A DNA stretch of 64,000 bases from Roseibium litorale (GTDB taxonomy: Bacteria > Pseudomonadota > Alphaproteobacteria > Rhizobiales > Stappiaceae). Shown one piece after another: positions 53,028-61,818 of the stretch; the stretch's first letter is position 1; each line of letters opens with the position of its first letter. The stretch covers positions 1 to 64,000 of the forward strand of contig NZ_JACYXI010000004.1 in NCBI RefSeq assembly GCF_014842915.1. Direction: 5' to 3'. Made by a program: the position numbers and the translations under genes. The notes beneath the pieces were generated by a model. That model did no database searches. It saw nothing but the letters and a program-made list of their open reading frames with translations, and was not told the origin of the DNA.

Positions 53028-53549
53028 ATGAGCCGCCTTCTTGCGAGCTACGCCAATGGCATGGACCGCGTCAGCGTGTTCATTGGACAAAACTGTTCCG
53101 TTCTCTTCTTCGCCTGCATTGCGGTTTCGGCAATCGAAGTCGTCATGCGGTATGGCTTTGACCGCCCGACTGTCTGGTCAACCGAATTGGCAATGACCCT
53201 CTGCGCGTCGGCCTGGGTTCTTGCCGTCGGCTATGTCACTGAGCGCAACCGGCACATCTCGATCACTATGGTGGAAACGCTCGTGAGCCCCGCTGTGTGG
53301 CGCGTCTTCCGGCTCATCCAGATGCTGATTGCCAGCGGCGCAATCCTGGTCCTGTCACTTGCCCTGTGGGAGCCTGCAGTGAAGGCAGTCACCCGCATGG
53401 AGCATTCGGGAACAGCCCTGAACTCCATTCAACCTGCCTACCTGAAGGCTTTGATCGTCGCAGGCTGCGCGCTCTACCTCTTGCAGTTGCTCGCCAATAT
53501 CATCCGCTGGTTTCAGCACACCGAAGGGGAGTTAGACGGTGGGCATTGA
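53028..53549 (+). CDS. TRAP transporter small permease (DctQ type)
   Basis: A 173-residue protein with four membrane helices and the conserved WSTELAMTLCASAWVLAVGY stretch of the DctQ family. Its stop overlaps the dctM-type GTG start by 11 nt, so the two are translationally coupled. The length is typical. Confidence 0.88.
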   Translation: MSRLLASYANGMDRVSVFIGQNCSVLFFACIAVSAIEVVMRYGFDRPTVWSTELAMTLCASAWVLAVGYVTERNRHISITMVETLVSPAVWRVFRLIQMLIASGAILVLSLALWEPAVKAVTRMEHSGTALNSIQPAYLKALIVAGCALYLLQLLANIIRWFQHTEGELDGGH

Positions 53550-54855
53550 ACTCATCACCCTGGCGATTGTCGCCTCGCTTCTGGCGCTCATGGCCCTTGG
53601 CGTGCCGCTCGGGATAACCACGCTCACGGTTTCCCTTGCAACGGCAATCCTCTATTTCGGCGAACGTGCCGGCTTCTTCATCGTCGCCGCCAATGTCGGC
53701 GAGGTCCTGCACAAATACGAGTTGATCGCCGTTCCCTTCTTCGTGTTCATGGCCAATGTCCTGGAGCGGTCCGGGATCGCCAAATCCCTGTTCGACTCCA
53801 TGGCGATCATGGGCGGGCGGTTCCGTGGCTCCGTCGCCGTCCAGACCTGTATCGTCGCGGTGGTCCTGGCTGCCATGTCTGGCATCATGGGTGGCGAGAT
53901 CGTGATGCTGGGCCTGATCGCCCTGCCTCAGATGCTGCGCCTCGGCTATGACCGGAAGCTCTCCATCGGCATCATCTGTGCTGCAGGTGCGCTTGCGACC
54001 CTGATCCCGCCCTCCGTGGTCCTGATCGTCTACGGCTTGGCAGCCCAGGTCTCCATCACCAAGCTTTTCGCCGCATCTGCCGTGCCCGGCCTGATCCTCG
54101 CCGCACTCTACATCACATACATCCTGGTCCGCGTGCGTCTGAACCCTGCGCTGGCTCCGATCTATGACATTCCGGAAACCGGACTGCCGTTCTTCCAGCG
54201 CCTGAAATATCTGAAGGGTGTCATTCTGCCAGGCATTCTGATCGGCGCCGTCCTGGGTGTCATCTATTCCGGCATTGCCACGGTAACGGAAGCCGCTGCC
54301 GTTGGTGCTGTCGGTGCGCTGGTGGTCGCAGCTCTTCGCAAGGAACTCACCTGGACCATGAGCCGGGATGCCATGCGGCAAACCGTTCTGACTGTTGGCT
54401 CGATCATCTGGCTGGTCCTGGGCGCAATCTCCCTGATCGGCATCTACAACCGGATTGGTGGCGGCGAGTTCCTACGAGGTCTGCTGACCTCACTCGATAT
54501 TGCTCCCATCATGGTGATCGTCGTGATGATGCTGATCGTGATGCTGCTCGGCACATTCCTTGAGTGGATCGCCATCATCTTCATCACCGTTCCGATTTTC
54601 GCGCCGGTGGTCGTGGACCTGGGCTTCGATCCGGTCTGGTTCGGTGTGCTGTTCGCCATGAACATCCAGATCTACTACCTGTCGCCGCCTTTTGGCCCGG
54701 CCTGCTTCTTCCTGAAGTCCGTCGCTCCGAAGGACATTCAGCTGCAGGAGATTTTCTCCGCCGTTCTGCCCTTTATCGCCTTGCAAGCCGTTGGCCTGTT
54801 CCTGGTTCTGTTCTTTCCGGACCTGGCGCTCTGGCTGCCGTCCATGCTGAACTGA
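53539..54855 (+). CDS. TRAP transporter large permease (DctM type)
   Basis: A 438-residue membrane protein of about 12 helices. DctM hallmarks are ALGVPLGITTLTV, MSGIMGGEIVMLGLIALPQML and IPPSVVLIVYG. The GTG start lies inside the dctQ-type gene. It would translocate the sugar acid with Na+ or H+. It is followed, 10 nt after the stop, by a gene for a 54-residue membrane protein. Confidence 0.9.
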   Translation: MGIELITLAIVASLLALMALGVPLGITTLTVSLATAILYFGERAGFFIVAANVGEVLHKYELIAVPFFVFMANVLERSGIAKSLFDSMAIMGGRFRGSVAVQTCIVAVVLAAMSGIMGGEIVMLGLIALPQMLRLGYDRKLSIGIICAAGALATLIPPSVVLIVYGLAAQVSITKLFAASAVPGLILAALYITYILVRVRLNPALAPIYDIPETGLPFFQRLKYLKGVILPGILIGAVLGVIYSGIATVTEAAAVGAVGALVVAALRKELTWTMSRDAMRQTVLTVGSIIWLVLGAISLIGIYNRIGGGEFLRGLLTSLDIAPIMVIVVMMLIVMLLGTFLEWIAIIFITVPIFAPVVVDLGFDPVWFGVLFAMNIQIYYLSPPFGPACFFLKSVAPKDIQLQEIFSAVLPFIALQAVGLFLVLFFPDLALWLPSMLN

Positions 54856-54865
54856 GGAGGAAGCG

Positions 54866-55030
54866 ATGAAAATCAGCGATCAGGACCTCACCCGTCAGGA
54901 TGAAGACATGGACCCGGTGGTCTTCGAGGCGGAAGAAAACCGCGATCACAAATTCGGAAACTGGCCCGAGCTGTTCGGGACACTTTTCACCCTGTTTGTC
55001 ATTTGGCTGACCTTCGCCTTCACCGGATAA
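54866..55030 (+). CDS. 54-residue single-span membrane protein in the TRAP/sugar-acid operon
   Basis: The peptide starts MKISDQDLTRQDEDMDPVVF. The first half is very acidic; the second half is a hydrophobic helix (about residues 33-52, ELFGTLFTLFVIWLTFAFTG). GAGGAGG lies 5-11 nt before the ATG, one of the best sites in the window. It begins 10 nt after dctM and ends 6 nt before the dehydratase gene, so it is a real operon member. I know no family for it. A helper of the TRAP membrane complex is the simplest guess. Confidence 0.75.
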   Translation: MKISDQDLTRQDEDMDPVVFEAEENRDHKFGNWPELFGTLFTLFVIWLTFAFTG

Positions 55031-55036
55031 AAACAA

Positions 55037-56770
55037 ATGCCGCACAAAGCCCCAAGAGATCTCCGCTCCGCGCGCTGGTTCGCACCCGACGACCTCCGCA
55101 GCTTCGGCCACCGGTCCCGTATGATGCAGCTCGGTTATTCCGAGGACGATTTCCGGGACAAGCCTGTCATCGGCATCCTGAACACATGGTCGGAGCTCAA
55201 CACCTGTCACGCCCATTTCAAGGAACGCGTGCAGGACGTGAAGCGCGGTGTATTGCAAGCTGGCGGGTTCCCCGTCGAAATGCCGTCGCTCTCCGTGGAT
55301 GAAAGCTTCACCAAGCCGACCTCCATGCTCTACCGCAACATGCTTGCCATGGAGACGGAAGAGATGATCCGCTCGCACCCGCTGGATGGCGTTGTGCTGA
55401 TGGGCGGTTGTGACAAGACCACTCCCGGCCTGGTCATGGGGGCAATCTCCGCCGGTGTGCCGATGATCTATCTGCCCGCCGGTCCGATGCTTCGGGGCAA
55501 TTATGCCGGCAAGATCCTCGGCTCCGGTTCCGACGCCTGGAAATACTGGGACGAGCGCCGCGCGGGGAACATCAGCGACGAAGAGTGGCTTGGCGTGCAA
55601 GGTGGCATCGCCCGCTCCGCAGGCACCTGCATGACCATGGGCACGGCTTCGACCATGACGGCAATTGCCGATGCCATGGGCCTGACATTGCCCGGCGCGT
55701 CCTCCATTCCGGCCGTTGACGCCAATCACCAGCGCATGGGCGCCGATTGCGGCCGGCGCATTGTCGATATGGTCTGGGAAGACCTGACCCCGGACCAGAT
55801 CATCACGGAAGGCGCCTGCCGGAACGCCGCCGTTGTCGCCATGGCAACCGGCTGCTCCACCAATGCGGTTGTCCACCTGATCGCAATGGCCCGCAGGGCG
55901 GGCGTCAATCTGACGCTCGACGACCTGGATGAACTGGGCCGTGTAACCCCGCTCATCGCCAACGTCCGCCCTTCGGGTAAGGACTATCTGATGGAAGATT
56001 TCTTCTATGCAGGCGGTCTGCGGGCACTGATGAAGCAGATCGAAGACCGCCTGGAACTGTCTGCCCTGACCGTCACCGGCAAGACCATGGGCGAGAACCT
56101 CGAAGGCGCCGTTGTCTATAACGACGACGTCATTCGTCCGCTCTCCAACCCGGTTTATCAGGAGGGCTCTCTGGCCGTTCTACGCGGAAACCTCTGCCCG
56201 GACGGCGCGGTGATCAAGCCAGCAGCCTGTGACCCGAAGTACCATGTTCACGAAGGACCAGCCTTGGTCTTCGACAGCTATCCGGACATGAAGAAAGCGG
56301 TCGATGACGAGAACCTGGACATCACTCCGGATCACGTCATGGTGTTGCGAAATGCTGGTCCTCTGGGCGGTCCCGGCTTCCCCGAGTGGGGCATGCTGCC
56401 AATCCCGAAGGCCCTCATCAAGAAGGGACACCGGGATATGCTGCGCATTTCCGACGCCCGTATGTCCGGAACCTCCTATGGCGCCTGCGTGCTCCATGTT
56501 GCCCCGGAAAGCTATGCCGGCGGCCCGCTTGCCCTGCTGAAGACCGGCGATATCGTCCGTCTCGACCTGCCGAACCGGAAGCTGGACATGCTGGTCGACG
56601 CGGCTGAACTCGAACGCCGCCGGGCCGAATGGAAAGCCCCGGAGCCCCGCTTCGAACGCGGCTACGGCTACATGTTCTCAAAGCACGTAACCCAGGCCGA
56701 TCAGGGCTGTGACTTTGACTTCCTGCAATCCGATTTCGGCCGGACGGCCGGCGAACCCGACATTTTCTAA
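55037..56770 (+). CDS. IlvD/EDD-family sugar acid dehydratase (L-arabinonate dehydratase-like)
   Basis: A 577-residue dehydratase with Fe-S cysteines in LNTCHAHF, GGCDKTTPG and GTCMTMGTAST. Length and the SARWFAPDDLRSFGHRSRM start match the Rhizobium L-arabinonate / D-galactonate / D-fuconate dehydratase type, not IlvD of valine synthesis. It would turn an aldonic acid into a 2-oxo-3-deoxy acid. The neighbours (TRAP, RraA-type aldolase) give a complete short pathway. It differs from the XylD-like enzyme at 21591. Confidence 0.88.
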   Translation: MPHKAPRDLRSARWFAPDDLRSFGHRSRMMQLGYSEDDFRDKPVIGILNTWSELNTCHAHFKERVQDVKRGVLQAGGFPVEMPSLSVDESFTKPTSMLYRNMLAMETEEMIRSHPLDGVVLMGGCDKTTPGLVMGAISAGVPMIYLPAGPMLRGNYAGKILGSGSDAWKYWDERRAGNISDEEWLGVQGGIARSAGTCMTMGTASTMTAIADAMGLTLPGASSIPAVDANHQRMGADCGRRIVDMVWEDLTPDQIITEGACRNAAVVAMATGCSTNAVVHLIAMARRAGVNLTLDDLDELGRVTPLIANVRPSGKDYLMEDFFYAGGLRALMKQIEDRLELSALTVTGKTMGENLEGAVVYNDDVIRPLSNPVYQEGSLAVLRGNLCPDGAVIKPAACDPKYHVHEGPALVFDSYPDMKKAVDDENLDITPDHVMVLRNAGPLGGPGFPEWGMLPIPKALIKKGHRDMLRISDARMSGTSYGACVLHVAPESYAGGPLALLKTGDIVRLDLPNRKLDMLVDAAELERRRAEWKAPEPRFERGYGYMFSKHVTQADQGCDFDFLQSDFGRTAGEPDIF

Positions 56771-56779
56771 GGTGACCCC

Positions 56780-57505
56780 ATGACTGACTACATCTTGTCT
56801 GACGAGACCCGCGCGAAGTTCAAGGAGATCTCGACTGCGTCCATCGCCACGGCGCTGTTCAAGCGCGGGCTGCGCAACCAGTTCATCCAGGGGGTCGTGC
56901 CTGTGGCTCCCAAGCCAGAGAATATGGTCGGACAGGCCTTCACGCTGCGCTACATTCCCGCTCGGGAGGACCGCAATCCGATCACGGTTTTCCGCAATGC
57001 CGACCATCCGCAGCGCGTTGCGGTGGAAACCTGCCCTCCGGGCTGGGTCCTGGTCATGGATGCGCGCAAGGATGCGCGCGCCGCAACGGCGGGATCGATC
57101 CTGATCACGCGGCTGGCCCTGCGCGGTGCCGCAGGCGTGGTGTCCGATGGCGGCTTCCGGGACGCTGAAGGCATTGGCGCCCTCGACATGCCGGCCTATT
57201 ACGCCAAGCCCTCAGCTCCGACCAATCTGACCCTGCATGAAGCACTCGACATCAATGTGCCGGTCGCCTGCGGTGATGCTGCCGTTTTTCCCGGCGACGT
57301 GCTGGTGGGCGACAGGGACGGCGTCATGGTCATCCCGGCGCATCTTGCCGACGAAATCGCAGACGAATGCACCGGCATGGAAAGCTATGAGGCCTTCGTC
57401 CTGGAGCAGGTGAAGGCGGGCGAGGCGATCATCGGCCTGTATCCGGGCACGAAAGAGCACTTCCAGGTGAAATATGACGCCTGGCGCAAGGAGAACGACC
57501 GCTAA
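56780..57505 (+). CDS. RraA-like pyruvate aldolase (HMG aldolase family)
   Basis: A 241-residue protein of the RraA / 4-hydroxy-4-methyl-2-oxoglutarate aldolase family. The substrate/metal motif SDGGFRDAEG (R-D pair), the upstream GSILITRLALRGAAGVV and the tail GDVLVGDRDGVMVIP are clear. Class II RraA-type aldolases use a divalent metal to cleave 4-hydroxy-2-oxo acids to pyruvate and an aldehyde. That is exactly the product class of the preceding dehydratase (10-nt gap). RNase E inhibition, the E. coli RraA role, is unlikely here. Confidence 0.85.
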   Translation: MTDYILSDETRAKFKEISTASIATALFKRGLRNQFIQGVVPVAPKPENMVGQAFTLRYIPAREDRNPITVFRNADHPQRVAVETCPPGWVLVMDARKDARAATAGSILITRLALRGAAGVVSDGGFRDAEGIGALDMPAYYAKPSAPTNLTLHEALDINVPVACGDAAVFPGDVLVGDRDGVMVIPAHLADEIADECTGMESYEAFVLEQVKAGEAIIGLYPGTKEHFQVKYDAWRKENDR

Positions 57506-57528
57506 GACGCAGGTGGTTCAGCATTCAA

Positions 57529-57551
57529 GGGTGCCGGTTTTACCGGCACCC
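57529..57551 (+). terminator. Hairpin after the sugar-acid operon
   Basis: GGGTGCCGG and CCGGCACCC form a perfect 9-bp stem with a 5-nt T-rich loop, 24 nt after the RraA-type stop. No U-run follows, so termination may be factor-assisted. Confidence 0.6.
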
Positions 57552-57910
57552 GCAGTGCGGGGTCCTTCCCTCACCTGCCGCGTGCGTCCAGAAGCGGGAA
57601 ATCGCAGGGAAAGTCGATAGCGGAAACAAGATCCGTTCGTTAGGCACTACAGAAGTTACTTACTACCGGTGATGGTCTCAATATGGCGGCTTGAATTGCG
57701 AAATCTTCAACAGCCTGCGCGAAGCAACGTTCTGATCGAAGAATCGAGCAAGCATTACAGCCGGAACGAGCGGCCCCGAGGTGTTTTGGGCTTCGCCCAC
57801 AGGCCCCGGAAACCATCGTCCAGATGGACCAAAGGCCGGTCATGCGCTAACTGGCAAATTGGACCACTCGTGAGGGCTGATCACAACTTTGCCGGAGACC
57901 CGAACAATCC
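57552..57910. other. Unassigned 359-bp stretch before the DUF2809 gene
   Basis: I see no functional gene. A 67-residue minus-strand frame (57640-57843) and a plus-strand frame have unusual residue use and no family match. The region may be old mobile-element debris like that further right. No clear operator or RNA fold was recognised. Confidence 0.35.
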
Positions 57911-58324
57911 ATGCAGGTTAGTCAATTCATCTCCCGTCAAATGGTCACGCGGCTTGTCTATGCCGCGATCGTCATTGCCTTGGGATTGGCGTTGCGGCTG
58001 CTTGGATACCGCATTGGTCTGCCTTTCTTCATCGTTAAATACGGCGGTTCGGTTCTTTGGGGGATGATGGTTTTCTGGCTGATTGCGGCGGTTCTGGCGG
58101 GAAAAACCATGCGCCTGGTGCTGATTGCGTCAGCGCTTCTTGCCATCGCCGTCGAGCTGATCCGGCTCTATCACACGCCTTGGCTGGACGACTTCCGGGC
58201 CACGTTCTTCGGAGCATTGCTGCTCGGCCGTGTGTTCTCGCTCTGGAATATACTGGCGTATTTGACCGGCATCGCACTGGCATTTGGGGTGGAGCGGCGG
58301 GTGGCTAGAACCAATCGCATTTAA
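57911..58324 (+). CDS. DUF2809 family small membrane protein
   Basis: A 137-residue protein with about four helices, the conserved KYGGSVLWGMMVFWLIA stretch and a later VELIRLYHTPWLDDFRATFFGALLLGR motif, both typical of DUF2809. The function is unknown. It lies between the end of the sugar-acid module and an IS630-type remnant, on a stretch that looks like an integration hotspot. Confidence 0.8.
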   Translation: MQVSQFISRQMVTRLVYAAIVIALGLALRLLGYRIGLPFFIVKYGGSVLWGMMVFWLIAAVLAGKTMRLVLIASALLAIAVELIRLYHTPWLDDFRATFFGALLLGRVFSLWNILAYLTGIALAFGVERRVARTNRI

Positions 58325-58440
58325 TGAATTCCATATCCCGCAGCTTTGAAGAAGTTGTTGCATTCCTCATCTGTGAAGAGGTCACAGACATGTCCAACTG
58401 AGCTCCTCAGATCCAGCATATGTCGAATGATCTCACCGTT

Positions 58441-58658
58441 CCAGAAAACATCACCATCCTGACACTGCCATCCAAATCAACCGGCTGAACCCAGTCGAAA
58501 CCATCTGGCAGCTCATGCGCGGTAAATGTCTCTCAAACCGCGGCTTAAAGTTCTACGATGATATCGTCGACCATTTCAGCTACGCTTGGATAGAACTCAC
58601 GGATCTCTCATCGAAGAAAATGTCTGGTGGTATATATAAATATGCGCAATTGTTTTGA
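58441..58658 (+). pseudogene. IS630-family transposase C-terminal remnant, frameshifted
   Basis: The first frame reads PENITILTLPSKSTG then stops. A second frame continues with LNPVETIWQLMRGKCLSNRG and FYDDIVDHFSYAW. Together they match the C-terminal DDE-tail of IS630-type transposases (LPPYSPELNPVENIWQ...). A frameshift lies between them, near 58480. The rest of the element is missing. No terminal repeats were found. Confidence 0.75.
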
Positions 58659-58699
58659 ACAATGGCATCCCATAATACTAATACAGGTGAATGTCATGA

Positions 58700-58731
58700 A
58701 GAGTGAGAAGAAATTTCTTCTCACTCTTTTT
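58700..58731 (+). terminator. Strong intrinsic terminator between the IS remnant and hppD
   Basis: An 11-bp perfect stem (AGAGTGAGAAG with CTTCTCACTCT, 6-nt AAATTT loop) is followed by TTTT on the plus strand. On the minus strand the 3' side is less U-rich, but it also lies just after the hppD stop, so it may serve both directions. Confidence 0.75.
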
Positions 58732-58735
58732 GATA

Positions 58736-59848
58736 CTACTCAGCCGCATCGACCTTGATCACGCCGCGGCGGATCTGGTCTTCTTCGATGCTTTCGAAGA
58801 GGGCGCGGAAGTTGCCCTCGCCGAAGCCTTCATCCCCCTTGCGCTGGATGAACTCGAAGAAGATCGGGCCAATGACCGTCTTGGAGAAGATTTGCAGCAG
58901 GATCTTCGTCATGCCGCCATTCACCACGCCCTCACCGTCGATCAGGATGCCGTATTTCTTCATCCGGTCGATCGGCTCATCATGGCCGTTCACACGGGCC
59001 TGGGACATCTCGTAATAGGTGTCCGGCGGGCCGGGCATGAACTTCAGGCCATTGTCCGCCAGCCGGTCGGTCGCGCCGTAGATATCATCCGTGCCAACGG
59101 CGATGTGCTGAATGCCTTCACCTTTGTATTTCCTCAGATATTCCTCGATCTGGCTGGTGTCATCCTTGGACTCGTTCAGCGGAATGCGGATCTTGCCGCA
59201 GGGCGAGGTGATGGCCCGGCTGACGAGGCCCGTGATCCGGCCATCGATGTCGAAATAATGGATCTGGGTGAAGCCGAAGAGCTCACGGTAGAAGTCCCAC
59301 CACTTGTCCATATTGCCGCGATAGACGTTATGGGTCAGGTGGTCGAGATAGTAGAAGCCGACGCCTTCCGGCTTCGGATTGCGCTCACCAAGCCACTCGA
59401 ACTCTGCATCATAGACAGACCCATGAGAGCCATAGCGATCCACGAAATAGAGCAGGGAGCCGCCAATGCCGACAATGGCAGGCGTATCCAGCGTCTTATC
59501 GTCGCCTTCATAATGTGTCGCGCCCTTGGCGACCGCGTGGTCGAAAGCCTTTTGCGCATCCACCACGCGCCAAGCCATTGCCGGGGCGCAGGGGCCGTGC
59601 TTTTCGACAAATTTCATGCCGAAGGAACCGGGCTCCGCGTTCAACACATAAGTGACATCGCCCTGACGGTAGAGGGTGATTTCCTTGGTCTTGTGCTTTG
59701 CGACAGGCACATAACCCATGCGGCGGAACAGCTCGTCCAGCTTCTCCGGTTCGGGGTGAGAAAATTCGACGAATTCAAACCCATCGGTCCCAGCCGGATT
59801 TCCGGCAGTAATCTTCGCGGGCGGTGCGTCGTGCGGAAACGGTCCCAT
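58736..59848 (-). CDS. hppD: 4-hydroxyphenylpyruvate dioxygenase
   Basis: A 370-residue Fe(II) dioxygenase with two vicinal-oxygen-chelate domains. The metal triad is visible: His in LDHLTHNVYRG, His in GIQHIAVGT and Glu in IFFEFIQRKGDEGFG. It converts 4-hydroxyphenylpyruvate to homogentisate in tyrosine degradation. The divergent gene is an Lrp/AsnC regulator, a common partner of hppD in alphaproteobacteria. hmgA is not in the window. Confidence 0.95.
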   Translation of the reverse strand: MGPFPHDAPPAKITAGNPAGTDGFEFVEFSHPEPEKLDELFRRMGYVPVAKHKTKEITLYRQGDVTYVLNAEPGSFGMKFVEKHGPCAPAMAWRVVDAQKAFDHAVAKGATHYEGDDKTLDTPAIVGIGGSLLYFVDRYGSHGSVYDAEFEWLGERNPKPEGVGFYYLDHLTHNVYRGNMDKWWDFYRELFGFTQIHYFDIDGRITGLVSRAITSPCGKIRIPLNESKDDTSQIEEYLRKYKGEGIQHIAVGTDDIYGATDRLADNGLKFMPGPPDTYYEMSQARVNGHDEPIDRMKKYGILIDGEGVVNGGMTKILLQIFSKTVIGPIFFEFIQRKGDEGFGEGNFRALFESIEEDQIRRGVIKVDAAE

Positions 59849-59940
59849 AATGTCCTCCTCGGCGTTTCGGCGTCATGGCAAAATCATGCGCCAAACGCCG
59901 CGCAAGGTGTGTGCAAACTACGGGATTTGCCGTAACCTAC

Positions 59941-59955
59941 TGCACAATCCGTGCA
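59941..59955. promoter_or_regulatory. Inverted repeat between hppD and its Lrp/AsnC regulator
   Basis: TGCAC-AATCC-GTGCA is a perfect 5-bp inverted repeat, 19 nt before the regulator ATG and in the 126-bp divergent spacer. Position and symmetry fit an Lrp/AsnC operator controlling hppD and the regulator itself. Confidence 0.5.
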
Positions 59956-59974
59956 TCTAGTTAGGTAAATACGC

Positions 59975-60442
59975 ATGAACTCCGCACTTGATGGCTTTGA
60001 CATCAAAATTCTACGCCTTCTCCAGGGCAATGCGTCTCTGACAAATCAGCAGCTCGGCGAAGACGTTGGCCTCTCGGCAAGCCAGGTCTCGCGCCGGCGC
60101 CAGAAGCTGGAGCAGGAAGGCGTCATCCGGCGCTACCGCGCCAGTCTGGACCCGGACGCCCTGGGGCTCACCGTGACGGCCTATGTCGGGGTGACCCTTG
60201 GTGCCCACACCCGTGAGAATGCCCGCAGGTTCCGCGACCGGATGGTGGCCATGCCGGAGGTGCAGGAGGCCCACACCCTGACCGGCGACGTGGACTATAT
60301 GCTGAAAGTGGTGGTGGCAGATCTTAAGGCCCTGAGCCGCTTCATCAATGATGAGCTGCTGCCGCAGGAGGCCGTCCTCAACGTCCGCTCGTCCATCGCC
60401 ATGGAAACCCTCAAGGACGACAACCTGCTGCCGCTTGAGTAA
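59975..60442 (+). CDS. Lrp/AsnC-family regulator divergent from hppD
   Basis: A 155-residue Lrp-family protein. The N-terminal HTH is [20 protein letters not shown] and the C-terminal RAM domain includes [16 protein letters not shown]. Such regulators often answer to aromatic amino acids when linked to hppD. The divergence with a 126-bp spacer supports control of hppD by tyrosine or a related metabolite. Confidence 0.88.
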   Translation: MNSALDGFDIKILRLLQGNASLTNQQLGEDVGLSASQVSRRRQKLEQEGVIRRYRASLDPDALGLTVTAYVGVTLGAHTRENARRFRDRMVAMPEVQEAHTLTGDVDYMLKVVVADLKALSRFINDELLPQEAVLNVRSSIAMETLKDDNLLPLE

Positions 60443-60546
60443 GCGGCTGCCTTGACAAGTTCCGGCCCGCGCGGTCTGACTGCGCCAAACTCAAGGCCTC
60501 CTCTCGGGGCCAGCTTTCTGGACACATCCCTCGACAAGGATCCCAC

Positions 60547-60996
60547 ATGAGCGTGACTGTTGAACTGAAACGCCTGCCCAATGGGGCCGATCTTCCTTTG
60601 CCTGCGTATCAAAGTGAACTGGCCGCCGGGCTTGACCTGCTGGCTGCGATTGACGCGCCGCTGGTTCTGGAACCCGGCAAGCGCGCGCTGGTGCCCACAG
60701 GTCTTGCCATGGCCCTGCCTGCTGGGTTTGAGGGACAGGTGCGCCCGCGTTCAGGCCTTGCGGCCAAGAACGGCGTCACCGTCCTCAACACACCCGGCAC
60801 GATCGACGCGGATTACCGCGGCGAGGTGAAAGTCATCCTGATCAACCTGGGCGACGAGCCCTTCACCATCGAGCGCGGCAGCCGCATCGCCCAGCTGGTG
60901 ATTGCGCCTGTGCTGCAGGCAAAGCTGGTTGAAGTCGACAGCTTGAGCGAAACCCAGCGCGGCGCGGGCGGTTTCGGCTCTACCGGCACGGCTTGA
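60547..60996 (+). CDS. dut: Deoxyuridine 5'-triphosphate nucleotidohydrolase
   Basis: A 149-residue trimeric dUTPase. All five motifs are visible, including [39 protein letters not shown] and the C-terminal [10 protein letters not shown], where the Phe stacks on uracil. It keeps dUTP low and supplies dUMP for thymidylate. The downstream HAD gene starts 17 nt after the stop. Confidence 0.95.
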   Translation: MSVTVELKRLPNGADLPLPAYQSELAAGLDLLAAIDAPLVLEPGKRALVPTGLAMALPAGFEGQVRPRSGLAAKNGVTVLNTPGTIDADYRGEVKVILINLGDEPFTIERGSRIAQLVIAPVLQAKLVEVDSLSETQRGAGGFGSTGTA

Positions 60997-61012
60997 TGCA
61001 AGGAACGCCTGC

Positions 61013-61672
61013 GTGACCCCTGAACTTGTCATTTTCGATTGCGACGGTGTCCTTGTGGACACCGAACTGACCGCCAACACCATTCTCGCCAAAATCATTA
61101 CGGAGCTCGGCTTTCCGATCACCGCACACGAATGCCAGGCGCGCTTCATGGGCCGCACACTGGAAAGCGTGAAAGAACTCGTGGAAGAGCTTTGCGCCGT
61201 CAAGCTGGCGGAGGACTGGCCCGATTACATCCGCATGCGGGATCTGGAGGCCTTTGCCAGGGGTGTCGACCCGATCCCAGGCATCACGGCTGTTCTGGAT
61301 GATCTGGACCGGCGCGGAGTGCCCTATTGCGTCGGCTCTTCCGGCAAATACGAGAAGATGCGCATGACACTTGGCAGCTCCGGACTGCTGCCGCGCCTGG
61401 AAGGCAAGCTCTATTCCGCTCAGGACTGCGCCCATGGCAAGCCTGCGCCGGATGTCTTCCTGCTTGCCGCCAAAGGCATGGGCAAGGACCCCGGTTCCTG
61501 TGTGGTGATCGAGGATAGCGTTCCCGGCCTGATGGCCGCCCGGTCAGCCGGCATGCGCGGTTTCGGCTACACCGCCGATCCCCATTGCGACAGGAAGGCC
61601 ATGGCGGATGCTGGCGGAACTCTGTTTGACCGGATGGAAGCGCTTCCGGAGCTTCTGTTTCCATCGAACTGA
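61013..61672 (+). CDS. HAD-superfamily phosphatase / beta-phosphoglucomutase-like protein
   Basis: A 219-residue HAD hydrolase of subfamily IA. Motif I is IFDCDGVLVDTE, motif II SS in CVGSSGKYEKM, motif III K in GKPAPDVFLLAA and motif IV the acidic pair in VVIEDSVPG. A GTG start follows AAGGA by 8 nt. Sugar phosphates are the usual substrates of this group; the exact one is unknown. It may be co-transcribed with dut. Confidence 0.85.
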   Translation: MTPELVIFDCDGVLVDTELTANTILAKIITELGFPITAHECQARFMGRTLESVKELVEELCAVKLAEDWPDYIRMRDLEAFARGVDPIPGITAVLDDLDRRGVPYCVGSSGKYEKMRMTLGSSGLLPRLEGKLYSAQDCAHGKPAPDVFLLAAKGMGKDPGSCVVIEDSVPGLMAARSAGMRGFGYTADPHCDRKAMADAGGTLFDRMEALPELLFPSN

Positions 61673-61732
61673 GGTTTCGGGAAACAGTCTTTCCCTTCCC
61701 CCGCATGTTTGCCAATATCCGCTCTTAGAAAA

Positions 61733-61762
61733 GATGGCATAAGACCCTAAACTTAGGCCATC
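61733..61762 (+). promoter_or_regulatory. Hairpin in the cysK 5' region
   Basis: GATGGC-A-TAAG pairs with CTTA-G-GCCATC around an 8-nt loop, with one mismatched pair (A/G). It lies between the HAD stop and cysK, 57 nt before the cysK ATG. It may be an operator or 5'-UTR stem. No intrinsic terminator run follows. Confidence 0.4.
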
Positions 61763-61818
61763 TCAAGGGTCAAAGAGCCCCGGCAAGAACCGTCCGGGTG
61801 CCGAACAGGGAGACAGTC

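Noticed and set aside
55037-56770. Branched-chain amino acid dihydroxy-acid dehydratase IlvD
   Set aside because: Sequence and TRAP/RraA/GntR context fit sugar acid dehydratases, not valine/isoleucine synthesis.
57640-57843. 67-residue minus-strand frame as a possible gene
   Set aside because: No family similarity, odd residue use and no ribosome-binding site; probably debris.
58703-59935. 410-residue plus-strand open frame over hppD
   Set aside because: It is antisense to a complete hppD and begins inside the terminator hairpin.
61673-61818. Riboswitch in front of cysK
   Set aside because: Only one simple hairpin is visible; no conserved riboswitch core or terminator was recognised.
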